Below, in pieces: positions 42,850-55,279 of a stretch of 64,000 nucleotides of DNA. Source of the stretch: Tanypteryx hageni (lineage: Eukaryota > Arthropoda > Insecta > Odonata > Petaluridae); the NCBI GenBank assembly GCA_028673005.1, contig CM054112.1, forward strand, positions 188,932,564 to 188,996,563, given 5' to 3'. The stretch's first letter is position 1; every line of letters begins with the position of its first letter. Both the position numbers and the translations under genes were made by a program. The notes beneath the pieces were generated by a model. The model searched no databases. It had not been told where the DNA came from and saw nothing but the letters and a program-made list of their open reading frames with translations.

Positions 42850-45800
42850 CCCACTCTCTGCCGTAGCGGTCTTCCCATTATCCCCCTCTCTCCGTCCAGT
42901 TTCCCATCCCTGTTCGAACCAATTCCCCACACCCTCTCACTCCTTTCATGTCTATCTCTCCGAATCTTCTCGTCGACCCGTCTATTCGCTAGTAATTGTC
43001 GCGGGTTCGGGAAGAAGGGATAGGGAGGGATAGGTGGAAGGAGGGAAGTTTCGCGGGCACGAGGGTAAGAGGATGATGAAGGGAGGATGATGAAGGGAGG
43101 AGATGGCGAGGAGAGGGAGCTGGATAACAGATAGGACTGTGGAGGTCGGAGAGTAGGAAACATAAAAGAGTTCGTTTATGGTGGCCGTTGGTGGCGTGGG
43201 GAGAAAAGGGAAATGACGGACCTCTCTTTTAAACTGACGCGAGAGAACCAAAAAACTCCAGGCCGCCTTGTACCGTTACGGAGTTCACCCATGGGGCATC
43301 GAAAGTGGACGTAAGAGAGATAGATAGGGAGGGAGAGGAGTGAGAGGTAGTCGGCGGTGGGAGAGGCAGCGGGAGAGGGAGAGAGAGAGAGAGGGAGAGA
43401 TAGTGAGCGCGAGGGGAATAGCCCAGTCGGCGAAGGGTCTTGGTCAGAGCCGGTTCGTCGTGTTATTTCTCCTTGCATGAAGCTCGGCCTCGTGTTTCCC
43501 GTTCTTTCCCCTTCGTAAGGTTTCGGACCTTTCTCCATTGTTTTTGTTTTCGTCTGTCGTCGCTTTGAAAAAAAATACTTCGTCGATAAGATGCGTCGCC
43601 GGAGGAAGTGAATTCCGGGTCCTGACGATATCCTGTGAAGGAGAAAAGAAAAACTTTTTGTCTCCCGTGGCGGATGTTTTTTTGTGATTGTTGTTTCTCC
43701 GAAAGTGGTGCTATCCTTCCGGATGGGACGTTGGACCTCTTAGGAGTGGGCGTTGTTTTCGCGCTCGGAAGGCTTTTTACCTGGAGCTGGTGAGTGAGTT
43801 GTTGGTTTTATGTAGCCCGGAAAATAAACAATTTAAACGTGAAGTAGGCTGAGCAAGGTCGCGGTAAAAATCAGTTCCTTCGCCGCGAGCGGGTTAACGT
43901 TATCGCAACCTCCCTGTTGCGGGTTGTTCTTTTGCAAGGAAGGGTGTTTGATGGGCGAATTTGCCGTACTTACCTAATATTTCCCGCGATATTCCTCGGC
44001 CGTAAATGTTACGTATCACATCGAGACTTTTTTCTTTGTGCAAAAATTGCAGATATTGTTATACCATATCAGCGTTAATTTATTGTTGTGTTTATTCGTA
44101 TGAGCAGTATTTCGAACGGGCGCTCTCGCTTCTTTCGCGTTTAATGTTTATTAATCCACGATTGCATAGTTATAAATAGTTTCGTTCTTCTTTTGATACT
44201 TGTGTAATGGAAGGAGTGCCAAAATTCACGTACGTTTTAAATCTACCGTTTCATCTAGATATGATTATATCGATATGTTTGATTCTCGGATGTATATTTT
44301 TTACAAAGATGGTTTTCTTTTTCGAGCCGAAAGCATGTGTGCGCGCCTTTGGTAAAAAAAGTTAAAAGTGACACAAACCTCAAGCTTTTGAGAAAAAAAT
44401 GTTTCGCATATTTCTCTTTTTCCGAAGTATCGAATGTTTAGATTATAGGGATCCTGTGGTTCTCTGCGTCGACCCTCCGTATCTCCTTTGTGGTGCCTCT
44501 CAGCCTTTCTGAAGTGGCTCGGCACATGTCCACGGAAAAGCCCTCTCTCTCCTATTCGGAGGGAGGACAGAAGTGTTTACAATTGCCAAAGAGAGAGAAA
44601 GAGAGAGACCTATCTTTTCTCCTGCGACAGCTGGGGATGAAAGAGGATAGTTGGCCAGAGCTCTAGGCAACAGTTGGGTCACTTCGCTTGATGGGAAGGG
44701 TCTTCTTCTTCTTCATCTTCCTCCTCCAACCCCCTTCTAAACGTCCCCCTCCCCCTTATATACCTCTCCTCCTATTCCACCCACAAACGACCGACACACA
44801 CAACCAACTGCCACTTCCTCCCTGACCCCATGGGGGCCCTTCGACCTCTCGCCGCTCTCCATCCCTCATCTCGCCGACGCCTACTTTTCTTTCGTGAAGC
44901 GATCGAAGAAAAAGGGACGCATGCATGTATGCCGGAGAACAGTGTAACAGATAGCACATTTCTGCTTTCATTCACTCGCATCTGGGTGCTACTCGTGGCG
45001 TCATTGAGAGAGAGAGATGGGGTTCCTTCATGCCAGCCACGCGTATGTATTCTGATGGACGTTCGGGAATGATTTACGGCATCACGAGGCGCAACGATAT
45101 CAATTATTATCGTCCTAGATACAAACGAGAGTTTCAACCATCAGGCCGACAGGCAAATATATATTTATACACACATACACACATATATACATATATATGT
45201 GCATGTATAAGATATAAAGAATATCTGCATATAATTATAAAACGAGCATGGAATAAACAGCGTTTTATCTTCATTCGAGACAAATGATTAGCTTCCCGGA
45301 AACGACCATGAAATCAGAACCGTTAACGATTTATCGTTGATATCATCCGGCGCCGGAGGTATTCCATTGAAGACATTATATACTCTCACAAGGACAAAAC
45401 CTCCGCTTACTCGATCATTCTCTCTGCCAACTAAGGTGATTATATCGACGTTAGTTTGTCGCCAAGGCTCGCGGATAATTTTGTTTATTTAAAATTTTTT
45501 CTAACCTACCTTCCGTTTGAGAGAGCTTCGTGAATCATTTCAGGACTTTGTGAGGATGCCATCCAATCGCAAAGATAAGGCCGTTCCTATTTGGGATGCG
45601 ATCCCTTCGGAAAGATATCTTTCGTTTTCTCCCGTTTACTCGCGATACGTCTTATACATCAAGGGCATCGCCAGCGATTGCTAGCTGTCGCTCCTTCTCT
45701 CTTTCGCCGGTGGCGTAACAAGGCCGCTCCCGGTTCTCTGTCCGGGTCTTTTTCCCGGGTATTCGTTTCATTATGGCCCCTTCCACTATTTGACTCGGGT

Positions 45801-48800
45801 TAGGCAAACTCCTCTTTGCTTTTAAGTGGTTGCGACACTCTGCCTCTTCAGATAAAGCTGCCCTTCCTGTGAAGTATGTACGAATCTCGAAGTACAGTTA
45901 TATAATCTAGGGTAACGTCAGAAAAGTCTATTAATGTTGCTAGCATCTAAGTATTGTGATGTCTAAATGTGAAATTCTGCATTAGCTCTATTTTTCTCGC
46001 AAATTTACTTGTAGTCGTCATTTTGTTCGAAAGAATTAATAATCTAGCACAATATTGCTCTTAAGAAATCTTCACTATTAAAACACGTTTGTAAAGAATG
46101 TAATAAACATAATATGTCACATCATTTGCAGAATTCGTATCGGAAAGATTTATCACACTATCGTTCAAGCGCTGAGAAGCGTTTTTCGGCGAATTTTTAT
46201 ATTTTTTTTGATGACGCACCAGAGATACGATTCAAATACAGGGGGTGGACATAAAATTGCTCCAAAGTTGATAACTCGGCTGATGTAATGTCCTAAGTCT
46301 TTAATATAGTCTTGATACCATCACAGTAAACCAGATGAAACAGTAACGTTATCGTTTTAATGCATCGTAAATTTCTGAACACCGCTTTCCGTTTATCGTT
46401 TTTTTTTTAAAAAAAGAGCCTCCAGAGTGTCTATTTACCATATTTGTTTATTTTCTTCTTCCGTGACGATATATGGATGGCGTGAGTACAGTTCTCCTTC
46501 CTCGTCGTCTGCTTCGCAAAATCCGTTTTTTTAATTTGCCATCCTTTTCTCATCTTCGGCTCTTTTTTCATTGAATCTTTCGAGACGAGAGAGGTCGTAA
46601 AAAAATCGCCCTTCCCTCGTGGCCCGATACGGTTGAAAAAGAAACAAAGCAGTAACGCAATGCAGATAAAAATCTCGACTGAGAGGTCGGAAAAAAGAGA
46701 GATGTGAATAAAAAAAAGCGCGAAATGTCCGTTGATAATCTTTTTTTAAACGCTCGATGCGCGCATGCGCTCTACTTTTTTTACGTCTACGTGAAAAGAA
46801 AAATTTTCCGGTCCCATTCTCGAATATTATTTTCCGAAAATGTGACGACCGAAGGAAGGTTTAAAGAGTGTATGTGAGAGAGGAAGGGAGAAAGGGGAGT
46901 GGGATTCGCGAGAGGAAGAAAGGGAGGGAGGTCACTCAGCCGCCCACTCCATCGCGACAACCTCCCTCCGCGCGCATAACTCTTGTTTTCTCATTCTCTT
47001 CATATTCTCCTTTCTCCCTCCCCCCCTATTCTCGCTCCCACCTATTCTCCTCCGCTGTAATTGCGACCAAATACTTGGAGAGTCCCTTTAACACTTTTGG
47101 AAGGCGTTGGTTGTTTGGAATCTCGAAAGGAAGGGAGAGAGGGGTGGAGTAGTCGAGGAGAAAGGTGGATGAAGAAGTGGAGGCGTTAGATTTAAAACAT
47201 TTCCTCTCTCTCTTTCTTACTCCAACCTCCCACACGAAAATGGTTGAGAGAGAGAGACAGAGAAGAGTTGTTATTCCCTTGGCGACCCACGCGAATTCCT
47301 CCCACCCAGTCCTCTCGCGAGGGCGTGGGTTTCAGCGCTGTCAAAAAGAATTCCGGAGATTGATACTAGTCGAATGCAAAAAAATCCCCGTGGAGGTCTT
47401 TTGTACTCGTCACGCGAAAATCTGATATCTACGAACGCATGGTTTTCGAATTATGCATATTCCAAATGAGAACTTGTGTCATCTGTTTTTTTAAATTTCT
47501 ACTCGTGACGATGTATTAAGTTTGGATAAGTTCTAGGAGTCGAGAGCCGACGCGTATCTATTTTGCGCCCGATGGCACTTTTTCAAGTCCGTTCTTATTA
47601 ATTAAACTGGATAGACGGCAATACGTCGCATCTATGAGTTCGTCCGGCTCATCGAATAGCGAATCAGAGAGGAAATTTCGGGGTAAACTTTCACCTCCCG
47701 TGCTCGTCCGCGTATGTGACACCCGTGGAAAATGCCCGTTCGAATCATCGTATTTTCCGCACCAAAACTGCTTCTCCCCACCAACCCCCTTCGCGACCGG
47801 ATGACAGTTTTCGCTCGTCGGCTTCATTATTTTCCGGCGTGGATCACCTACATTCGTCCGATGGTCGTTGCGTCGTGAGTTTTCTGTTTATTTTTCAAAC
47901 CGTTCTTTTTATTTCGCCGGTTTCTAGTTTTGAATTTCGATTTGTTCGTTTTTTCAGCCTTTGGTTTTTCAATTTATTGCAGACTTCGTCTCGGAAAGTC
48001 GCAGTGTGGGGTTTTTAAAACGTTGTTGTTGTTGGTTTGTATTTATGGTTAATCAACCTCTTTGATTATTATAGCCATCTCGGTTGTTATCATTCGTTTG
48101 ACCTCCAGATAACCGGATGTTTATATTTGAAAATAGTAATTGCTGCCAAGTTACGGACTGAATTACTTAGCATTGTTTATACACAGTACAATAATGACAA
48201 GTCAAGGTACAATAGATACTGTCTCTTTCAAAACTTACAAAAATTATATTATTGAAGTCTTCGGGGGCGTTCTGCCGAAATAATTTTAAACAAAAAATTA
48301 GGAATTTACGTTAGCTTTTCGTGTCTGTTCGTTTCCAATCCAGGTAAATAGCAAAGAAAAGTAACTTTAACTTTTCTAAATAAAAGCGAGCTTAATTTTT
48401 TGAAAGGCACTATTTCGTCGATGCAATGTTCCAACATGTTTAGAGCTGATATGAAGAAGAATGGGTAATTTCGAATGGTAAAAAAATCCTTAAGTTATCG
48501 CGAGGCCGTCGAAATGCCAAATGAAGTTTTCGACTCCGAGAGACTCGTGTAGCGACTGAGTTATTGCCAAACCGGATGAGAATGGCCAACCAGCAATCAA
48601 ATCGAGGCATTAAATTTACGCGGGTTGCATAATTTTTGATAAACTCTCCTTCCATTGCTTTTATCATCCGGTCCGACTTTCCCGGGACCTGAAGAGGAAT
48701 TACGACCTCGGAAGCATAGTTAGAAAGAGAAGGAGAGCGAGATAGAGAGAGAGAGAGAGAGAGAGAGTGAGGGTACACCGATAAGAATTTTACGATCTTA

Positions 48801-49230
48801 AAGTACGATTCCCTCCATCATGTCTTCAAGCTTTCCCCGCACCCAAAGGTTATTCTCGTCCTTAATGTCTGATAGTCAAATACGATATGACAAAATAATT
48901 TAGAGTTAGCTATAAATCCTTGAAGTTTAAGGGAAATTTTAGTGTCGGTATCATCAGGAAGCATATGGGTCGTTCTTAAGGAAACCGAAATCCTTGTTTG
49001 AACCGTTAACATCGGGACAACACGTCATGCTCAGGGCTTCTACAGGGTGTACCAAAAGATCCTCTTCCCGCTAGTTACAAAGATTGAGAAGCAAAAACGC
49101 ACTCCTGTATTCAAAACGAACTCTGGTCACTCATCCTTACCCTAAAAAGCGACAATAAAAATACACTCACACCTTTCTAGCTCAATACAGTTCACTAAAG
49201 GAGCTCACGAGACACCCATTCTGATTTTTA
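42850..49230. other. host intergenic, possible 5' exon at 43.5-43.8 kb
   Basis: Pyrimidine-rich to 43000, then purine-rich to about 43440, then CpG-containing sequence up to a good splice donor GCTG-GTGAGTGAG at about 43790. This could be a first exon with untranslated leader on the plus strand, but no coding sequence supports it. A mixed (TA/CA)n stretch is at about 45160-45205 and a (GA)n run at about 48737-48768. The rest is unrecognised. Confidence 0.35.
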
Positions 49231-49302
49231 TGCGTTTGCACGAAGTGCACGCATATAGGAGAGGTCGTTTCCGCCCGTCCGTCCGTCCGCCCGCATGTTA
49301 AA

Positions 49303-50040
49303 ACTCGGAAACCGCTGGACGTATTACGATGAAATTTAGTATTGGGGAGTTTTGCTAAAATTTATCGGCCAATTTCAATTTTGGTCAAAATCGGACAACA
49401 ATGATGATCACTTTACATGAAGACCTACAATGTTCCTTTGTTTCAACTCGGGAACCGCTGGGCGTATTTTGATGAAATTTGGCATTGGGGAGTTTTGCTA
49501 AATTTGGTCGACAGATTCCAATTTTGGTTAACATCGGACAACAATTACGACCACTTTATATGACCTACAAATAGTTCACAATGTTCCTTTGTTTCAACTC
49601 GGGAACCGCTTGATGTATTTTGATGAAATTTGGTATTGGGGAGTTTTGCTAAAATTGGTCGACCAATTCTAATTTTGGTTAAAATCGGACAACAATGACG
49701 ACCATATTACATGAACAGCTACATGTAGTTAACAATATTCCATTGTTTTAACTCGGGAACCGCTGGACGCATTTTGATGAAATTTGGTATGGGGAGTTTT
49801 TCTAAAATGAATGACCGATTCCAATTTTGGTTAAAATCGGACAATAATTACGACCATTTTACATGAAGACCTACAAGTAGTTGGCAATGTTCCATTGTTT
49901 CAACTCGGGAACCGCTTGACATATTGTGATGAAATTTGGTATTGGGTAGTTTTGTTAAAATTAATTGGCCGATACCAATTTTGGTTAAAATCGGACAATA
50001 ATTACGACTACTTCACATGAAGACCTACATGTATTTTACA
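49303..50040 (+). repeat. about 150-bp tandem repeat, five copies
   Basis: The phrase ACTCGGGAACCGCTGGACGT recurs at about 49303, 49445, 49596, 49750 and 49902. Each unit goes on with TTTTGATGAAATTTGGTATTGGGGAGTTTTG, TTGGTTAAAATCGGACAACAAT and ACATGAAGACCTACA. The array is preceded at about 49232 by TGCACGAAGTGCACGC and GTCCGTCCGTCCGCCCGC. No coding capacity; probably part of a dispersed repeat with internal tandem structure. Confidence 0.85.
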
Positions 50041-52884
50041 ACGTACCTCGCTTGCTTCTCGTTAAATTTTAATCTGAGCGAAAAATATTGAGAACATTGT
50101 GAAATCTCAAAGAACGCGTTTGGAAACTGTGTACTCCGACATGGAGTACACCTTTCCAATCTTGTTTATTATTATTAATAACAATGATTACTAAAAAAGA
50201 AACCACCATAATAGAATTAAATATTGAAATAAATGAACGATAAATATAACAAATATAACCTGTATGTTTGTTTTCGCAGCTCAATGGTGTGGTAAAGGGA
50301 CTCTTCAGGCACTGTATATTCAGAGATTTTAATCGATATCGCTAGTTTGAGACAATGCTACATCACCAAAATAATTCTTAAGCCGATCTATCTGCTTTTT
50401 ATATCGATATTTTCATATGGATATGACACTTTTAATTGTTCTTTAGTATATTTTTTACACTTTTTTCGCGCTTTTCATTAAATTTTCATATTCATCATCA
50501 GGAAATCTCCAGCGTAATTAAATTAAGGCGTTCTTCAATCTGAAGGCTCACACTTAAAAAATTACCCTTCATCAAATATTTCTAAAACAGTTTCTAAAAC
50601 GTTTCTACCTCTCTGAGAGTGCGTGCGATATCGATGTGAAAATTCCCGTCGATTGACATCCGTAAATTATTGCTTCGTGAGGGATAACGAATGACGCTAG
50701 GTATGAGATGTGCCGTGATCGCCTCGGGACTCGAAAACGGTTGAACTTACCGGTGTCCGTGACACCGCACGGCCGAGTTCGTGAAGTCCCCCCCCTCCCC
50801 CGCGCCCATCCCCCCCCCCCCTTCCCCTAACTACGGCGGCTCTTTTTCATTGAGCGATTGTGTTTTTCCCTTCTCTCGCAGGTGCGAAATGGAGCGCTTT
50901 CACTCACTCGAAACATACGAAGAGAGTGAACCCGGCCGTTTCCACGCTCTCCCCCGCCCCCTTTCCTTTCCCTCCCTCTCCTATCGCGGCGCTATGGTTG
51001 GAAAGGGAACCCAAAACAAGGCGGGGATTTGCGCAAACCCCTCGCGACATTCTCTTCCCATATGGTCGCGAAATGCCCCTTTAAGCGCGTAAGGAAGGCA
51101 GGAGGCGGCTCGATTTGCGCGGAAACGTCGACTCCGACTATCGAATGTTTGCTTCGCAAATGAACGCGATCTTTAAAGTGCATTTTTCGGGACGATCTTT
51201 TCGTATTTGGGTCAAGGTTAGTGGGTCGCTGATGATTTTCGCGGCGGCGGACCTCCTCTTGTCCCCCTCGGATACATGTGCAATCGACGTTGCGCAATGT
51301 CGTTTTTTCACAGTCAAAATGTTAAATTAGATTATTTTAGTCAGTACTGTGTTTAACAGTCATTGATTCATAATTTAAATCATATTCGGTAAATGTTTTT
51401 TTGATTTTTAGTTCCAAACCATCTCGAGTGAATTATGTCAAGTTAGATTAGGAGTTCCCATTATCTCTCTACACGAATGAAGGTTTCACTCGTCGCTTAT
51501 TCTGAGTTACGGGGCACACGCGAGCGGTTAATTCGTTATTACGCGCGTTCCATCCACGACGACTGGAAAACACGCAACCGGGCGCCCTTTATGTATTGCT
51601 CTCTGACGCAAAATTTATTTTTCCTCGCTTTTATTCCCGTCTTAAATGTGAAGTAACCGGGGAAATGGCGGTCGGCTCGTTTACGCAAGCTGTCGTCGTC
51701 AACGAAAAATGAATTTTAATATCGTTGCGAAAACTATACGCTTCTGGAGAAACGCTCGCGCTTATCAGAATGCCTAGTAAAAAATATCCAAGAAACCTAT
51801 GTATTTGGCGCCAAGCTATTTTCTCCTTTGGAGATCTCACGTTCGATAAACACGGGCTCTCACATGGAGGAATGTATTCTATTCCTTCATATGGAACGTC
51901 TTGGTGTAAGCGCATACTTGCAATGCATTTCTTTCCCTCGCCTGTGCGTCGATTAATCAATTACCCGACAGATCAGGCAGCGTACCGGCGCGGGGATAAA
52001 AGCGTTCTTTCCTCTCAGCCTTGAGTGCTCCGTACTTTATGAGGAAGCTAATCTTCAGCTGGGAGGAATTTTAGATTCCGCCTCGCTGTGTGTTCGACGT
52101 TGTAGCGAAACAAAAAGGTTAAACTCCCTGTATTTTCGCTTACTTTCGCCACTTACTGTGCAGAAGTCGTTAAACCTGAATTTTCAGTTCTTGTGCGTCT
52201 TTTTTATGATAGAGCAGATAAATTGAGTCGAAGAATTTTTGGTCGCGATTCTTTAAATGCCAGCTATAATTTAATACTTAATATGATCGTTTTGTGTTCT
52301 CTTTTGGGGCTTCGTGTGTTTTAATATTATAATTCCGCAACGTGCTTCTAACATTTTACTTTACCAAGAAATCCAAGCCTTTAAATTCTATTGGAATGTA
52401 TCAGAAGGAAGCATACCCAAAATTTAAAATAATTATAGCTGCAGATATAATTAATTAATTTTTATCTAGGACAGACTTAATGCACAGAATAAAAATATAT
52501 TAATTATTCAGGTATCATTTAGGCAAATAATCTACCACCGAAGTAGTTAAATGCGTTTTTTTTCCTATGTAAAGGCTGAAATGACGGTCATTATAAAATA
52601 GCCAGTAGCCAGTGTCTCCTTGTCCGTGAAATCTGTGGTCTGGGTGCCTGGGCGTGGTCTTTGTGTTATGGTAATCTGCTTTACGATTTAATAAACGTGA
52701 TGAAATTCGGCCGTGTGAGCGATATTTTAAAATGTTCGCAACCCTTTAGAACTCTTCCGCTGCACGTCCAAAACACACGCGGAACGCTCCGCCATTCCTT
52801 CGCGATGGACAGGATAATATCGACATTGCCTTGATCGAAATAAATTTTGTCGTATAAACAATAACCTGCGCCATTGTTCTACCG
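50041..52884. other. host intergenic, no gene recognised
   Basis: AT-rich with C-runs at about 50788-50822. A CpG-rich stretch at 50860-51300 gives open frames on both strands without recognisable domains. Confidence 0.4.
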
Positions 52885-53143
52885 CAGGTGTCCCCAAACT
52901 ACGGCCCGCGAAAGGGTTTTATCCGGCCCGCGGAAATTTTCTTAAACATCATAAAATCAGTATTTCCAATTTAAAAACAGGTGTATTGTTCGCATTAGAT
53001 TTTTTTACGTTTATATGCATGTATGCTTAGGTAATTACAGAATACAATATTTTAAATTTTGAAACTTTTTTTCGATCCGGCCCGCCTAGCTCTTTCAATA
53101 TTCCTGTGTGGCCCCCTCCTCTCAAAAAGTTTGAGGACCGCTG
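52885..53143. mobile_element. hAT MITE with perfect 8-bp target duplication
   Basis: The element begins CAGGTGTCCCCAAACTACGG and ends AAAAAGTTTGAGGACCGCTG, imperfect inverted repeats of the hAT (Buster-like) type, with CGGCCCGCG modules near both ends. It is flanked by exact TTCTACCG copies at 52877-52884 and 53144-53151. 259 bp, non-coding. Confidence 0.92.
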
Positions 53144-54398
53144 TTCTACCGTATCGGAAAACGGGCATTCCGCAAATCCGCCGAGATATGTTTCACCGTC
53201 GACTTCCTCGTCGCTCACTCCCGAACGGTCTTCTCTCGTAATCCAGTTAGTCTTTTGTTTTCTCGCTGGGACGGGATCCTAATCGCTCCCGACTAGTGGT
53301 GCCTTTTTTCCCTCTCGCGGGCCATTGTCAAGAGGACAGTAGGCGCATGAGGAGATAAGTAACCGGTCATCCATTACCGGTAGTCCTTTCTCTGTCTCTC
53401 TCGCCGCTTGCCTATCTTCGCCTGGTGTGAACGTTTATCTCTTGCGGAAGCAGGTGTTTCCTGAATTGTCAAAAGTGAACCTAGAGAACAAACGGATTCG
53501 GAGGCACGTGTTCGGAGAAAGAGTGGAAGGAGGGCCGAATAGAAAAAATGAGCCCGCTCGTAACATGCGAAAAGCGGTTCGTTTTTTTACCACGAAAGGC
53601 TAGGAGAAGTTCGGAGGCGTCAGCGCTTTCTAGTAGTTTCTGTAGTTCCCGCCTAGTAAGCGCAGCAGATTTTGCGCCAATATTTTGATTGTGTGTGTTT
53701 TATAAATCCTATTCATTTTTCTTTTTATTCCGAAAGTGCCGACATATTGTGAAAGTTGTTAATACTATTCCGCACGAATGATTCAGGAGTACGATGAAAG
53801 TTATTGAAATTTCAAGGGATATTGTGTTGTGTCCTTGCTCCTGTTCTTTCACTTCCACTATTCTTTCTTGCTCGTTATTCTTCGTTCCGTTGTTTTTCCA
53901 TTCCGTTAATTCATCATTTGAAATATATTAAATTATCTATGCAACTTTAAAAATATTAACTCAAAAAAGGTAAAGTGCTTCATCGTAAAACAACTGTACG
54001 ACAATTATACAATCCTGTTGTGACACAATGCCTCTACAACAGCAATAAAAAGGTCAAAAAACCAATTTCAGCTACAATGGCTGCTTGGTAGCCCTCATGC
54101 GCTTATGTGTTCTACCCTTTTAATGGTTCTCGGAGGGACAAAATGCCACTTTGATAATTCAACCACAGGGTAGGGTTCGATAATTCTTTATTGAATACGA
54201 ATTTCACGCTTTGCTTCGTCGGAGCATAGGATGCCGGTGGCATCAACACGCTGAGTCAGCTCCGAATCCATCATTGGTGGGTTCTACATATAAATTAATC
54301 CATCTTAAAAAAATAAGCTATGCAAACAAAATCTAACAACAAGTAAAGGTATAAAAATGAATTTTTATAACCAACTTTTGTATGGTTAATACTTTAAT
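53144..54398. other. host intergenic, no gene recognised
   Basis: CpG-containing to about 53680 and AT-rich afterwards. No gene, RNA or transposon end identified. Confidence 0.4.
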
Positions 54399-54755
54399 AT
54401 GAATAAACTTTATAATATAATTAGGATAACCTTTCAGCTTGCATGGGCGCAAAAATTTGCAAAAGTGTCTACCTACCAGCTGTTAAGTGATGTGGGGGGG
54501 TCTCTCTTTTTAATCTTTTTACAGTTGAGAGAATGGCAGACAGAAGTAGAGAACTCATTGTCAGTGGTAAACGTAAGAATGTTTGGTATATCAGTAGTAG
54601 GAAGTTTGATAGTATCTTTTGTTTCATTAATGGAAATACTAACTTATCCATTCATATTGCTTAAAATCAACGAAAATATATTGCTAGTTCAGAGTAATTC
54701 AGCTTTAGATACTAGTAGGAGTGAAACTTGCATATTTCATCTTTTAGTCACCTAA
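54399..54755 (+). pseudogene. DEG/ENaC (pickpocket-like) channel C-terminal fragment
   Basis: The frame contains KVSTYQLLSDVGGSL, then about 30 residues later GISVVGSLIVSFVSLMEIL. LLSD(V/I)GG followed by a G-x-S selectivity filter and a hydrophobic helix ending in an acidic residue is the second membrane segment of DEG/ENaC sodium channels. In normal members these two parts are nearly adjacent; here an insert of about 25-30 residues and a second small one separate them. No matching exons were found upstream. A decayed gene fragment is most likely; a real exon of an unusual channel is possible. Confidence 0.4.
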
Positions 54756-54759
54756 CTTA

Positions 54760-55199
54760 AATGACAAAAATAATAAATTGTTCTTTTCTTAACATCACAT
54801 CAACCATACATATAAAACACTGTATAAATATAGTTATTTGAAGAATTGCTAAGCTACAACACAACACTTTAAAATGTTTCATTTAAATTTGTTCATATCA
54901 ACATGCTTTACATCAGTATTACCTTTCGTAAATAGTGAATAAAGACAATAAGTATTTAAGATACGATAAATAAAATCATACAATTATTAGCAGAAATATC
55001 CCTTCAAAAAACGTAGGAATGCTCGTATCAATACCAATTAAAAGAAAGAGACTTCTATTAAATATTACAGCATAAACAATGACAATAGTTTGTCTTGTCT
55101 ATCTCCCCACGTATTCAAATACACAAATATCGCAGCGGCAGACCAAGTATCTGTTGGCCGATGTGACTAAATCACTCGTATTACGCGATAGTGAGATGA

Positions 55200-55279
<80 letters not shown>

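Noticed and set aside
42449..43163. Gly/Met/Trp-rich and Pro-rich open frames
   Set aside because: They are read through the CCCCATATCCCCCA minisatellite and are artefacts of it.
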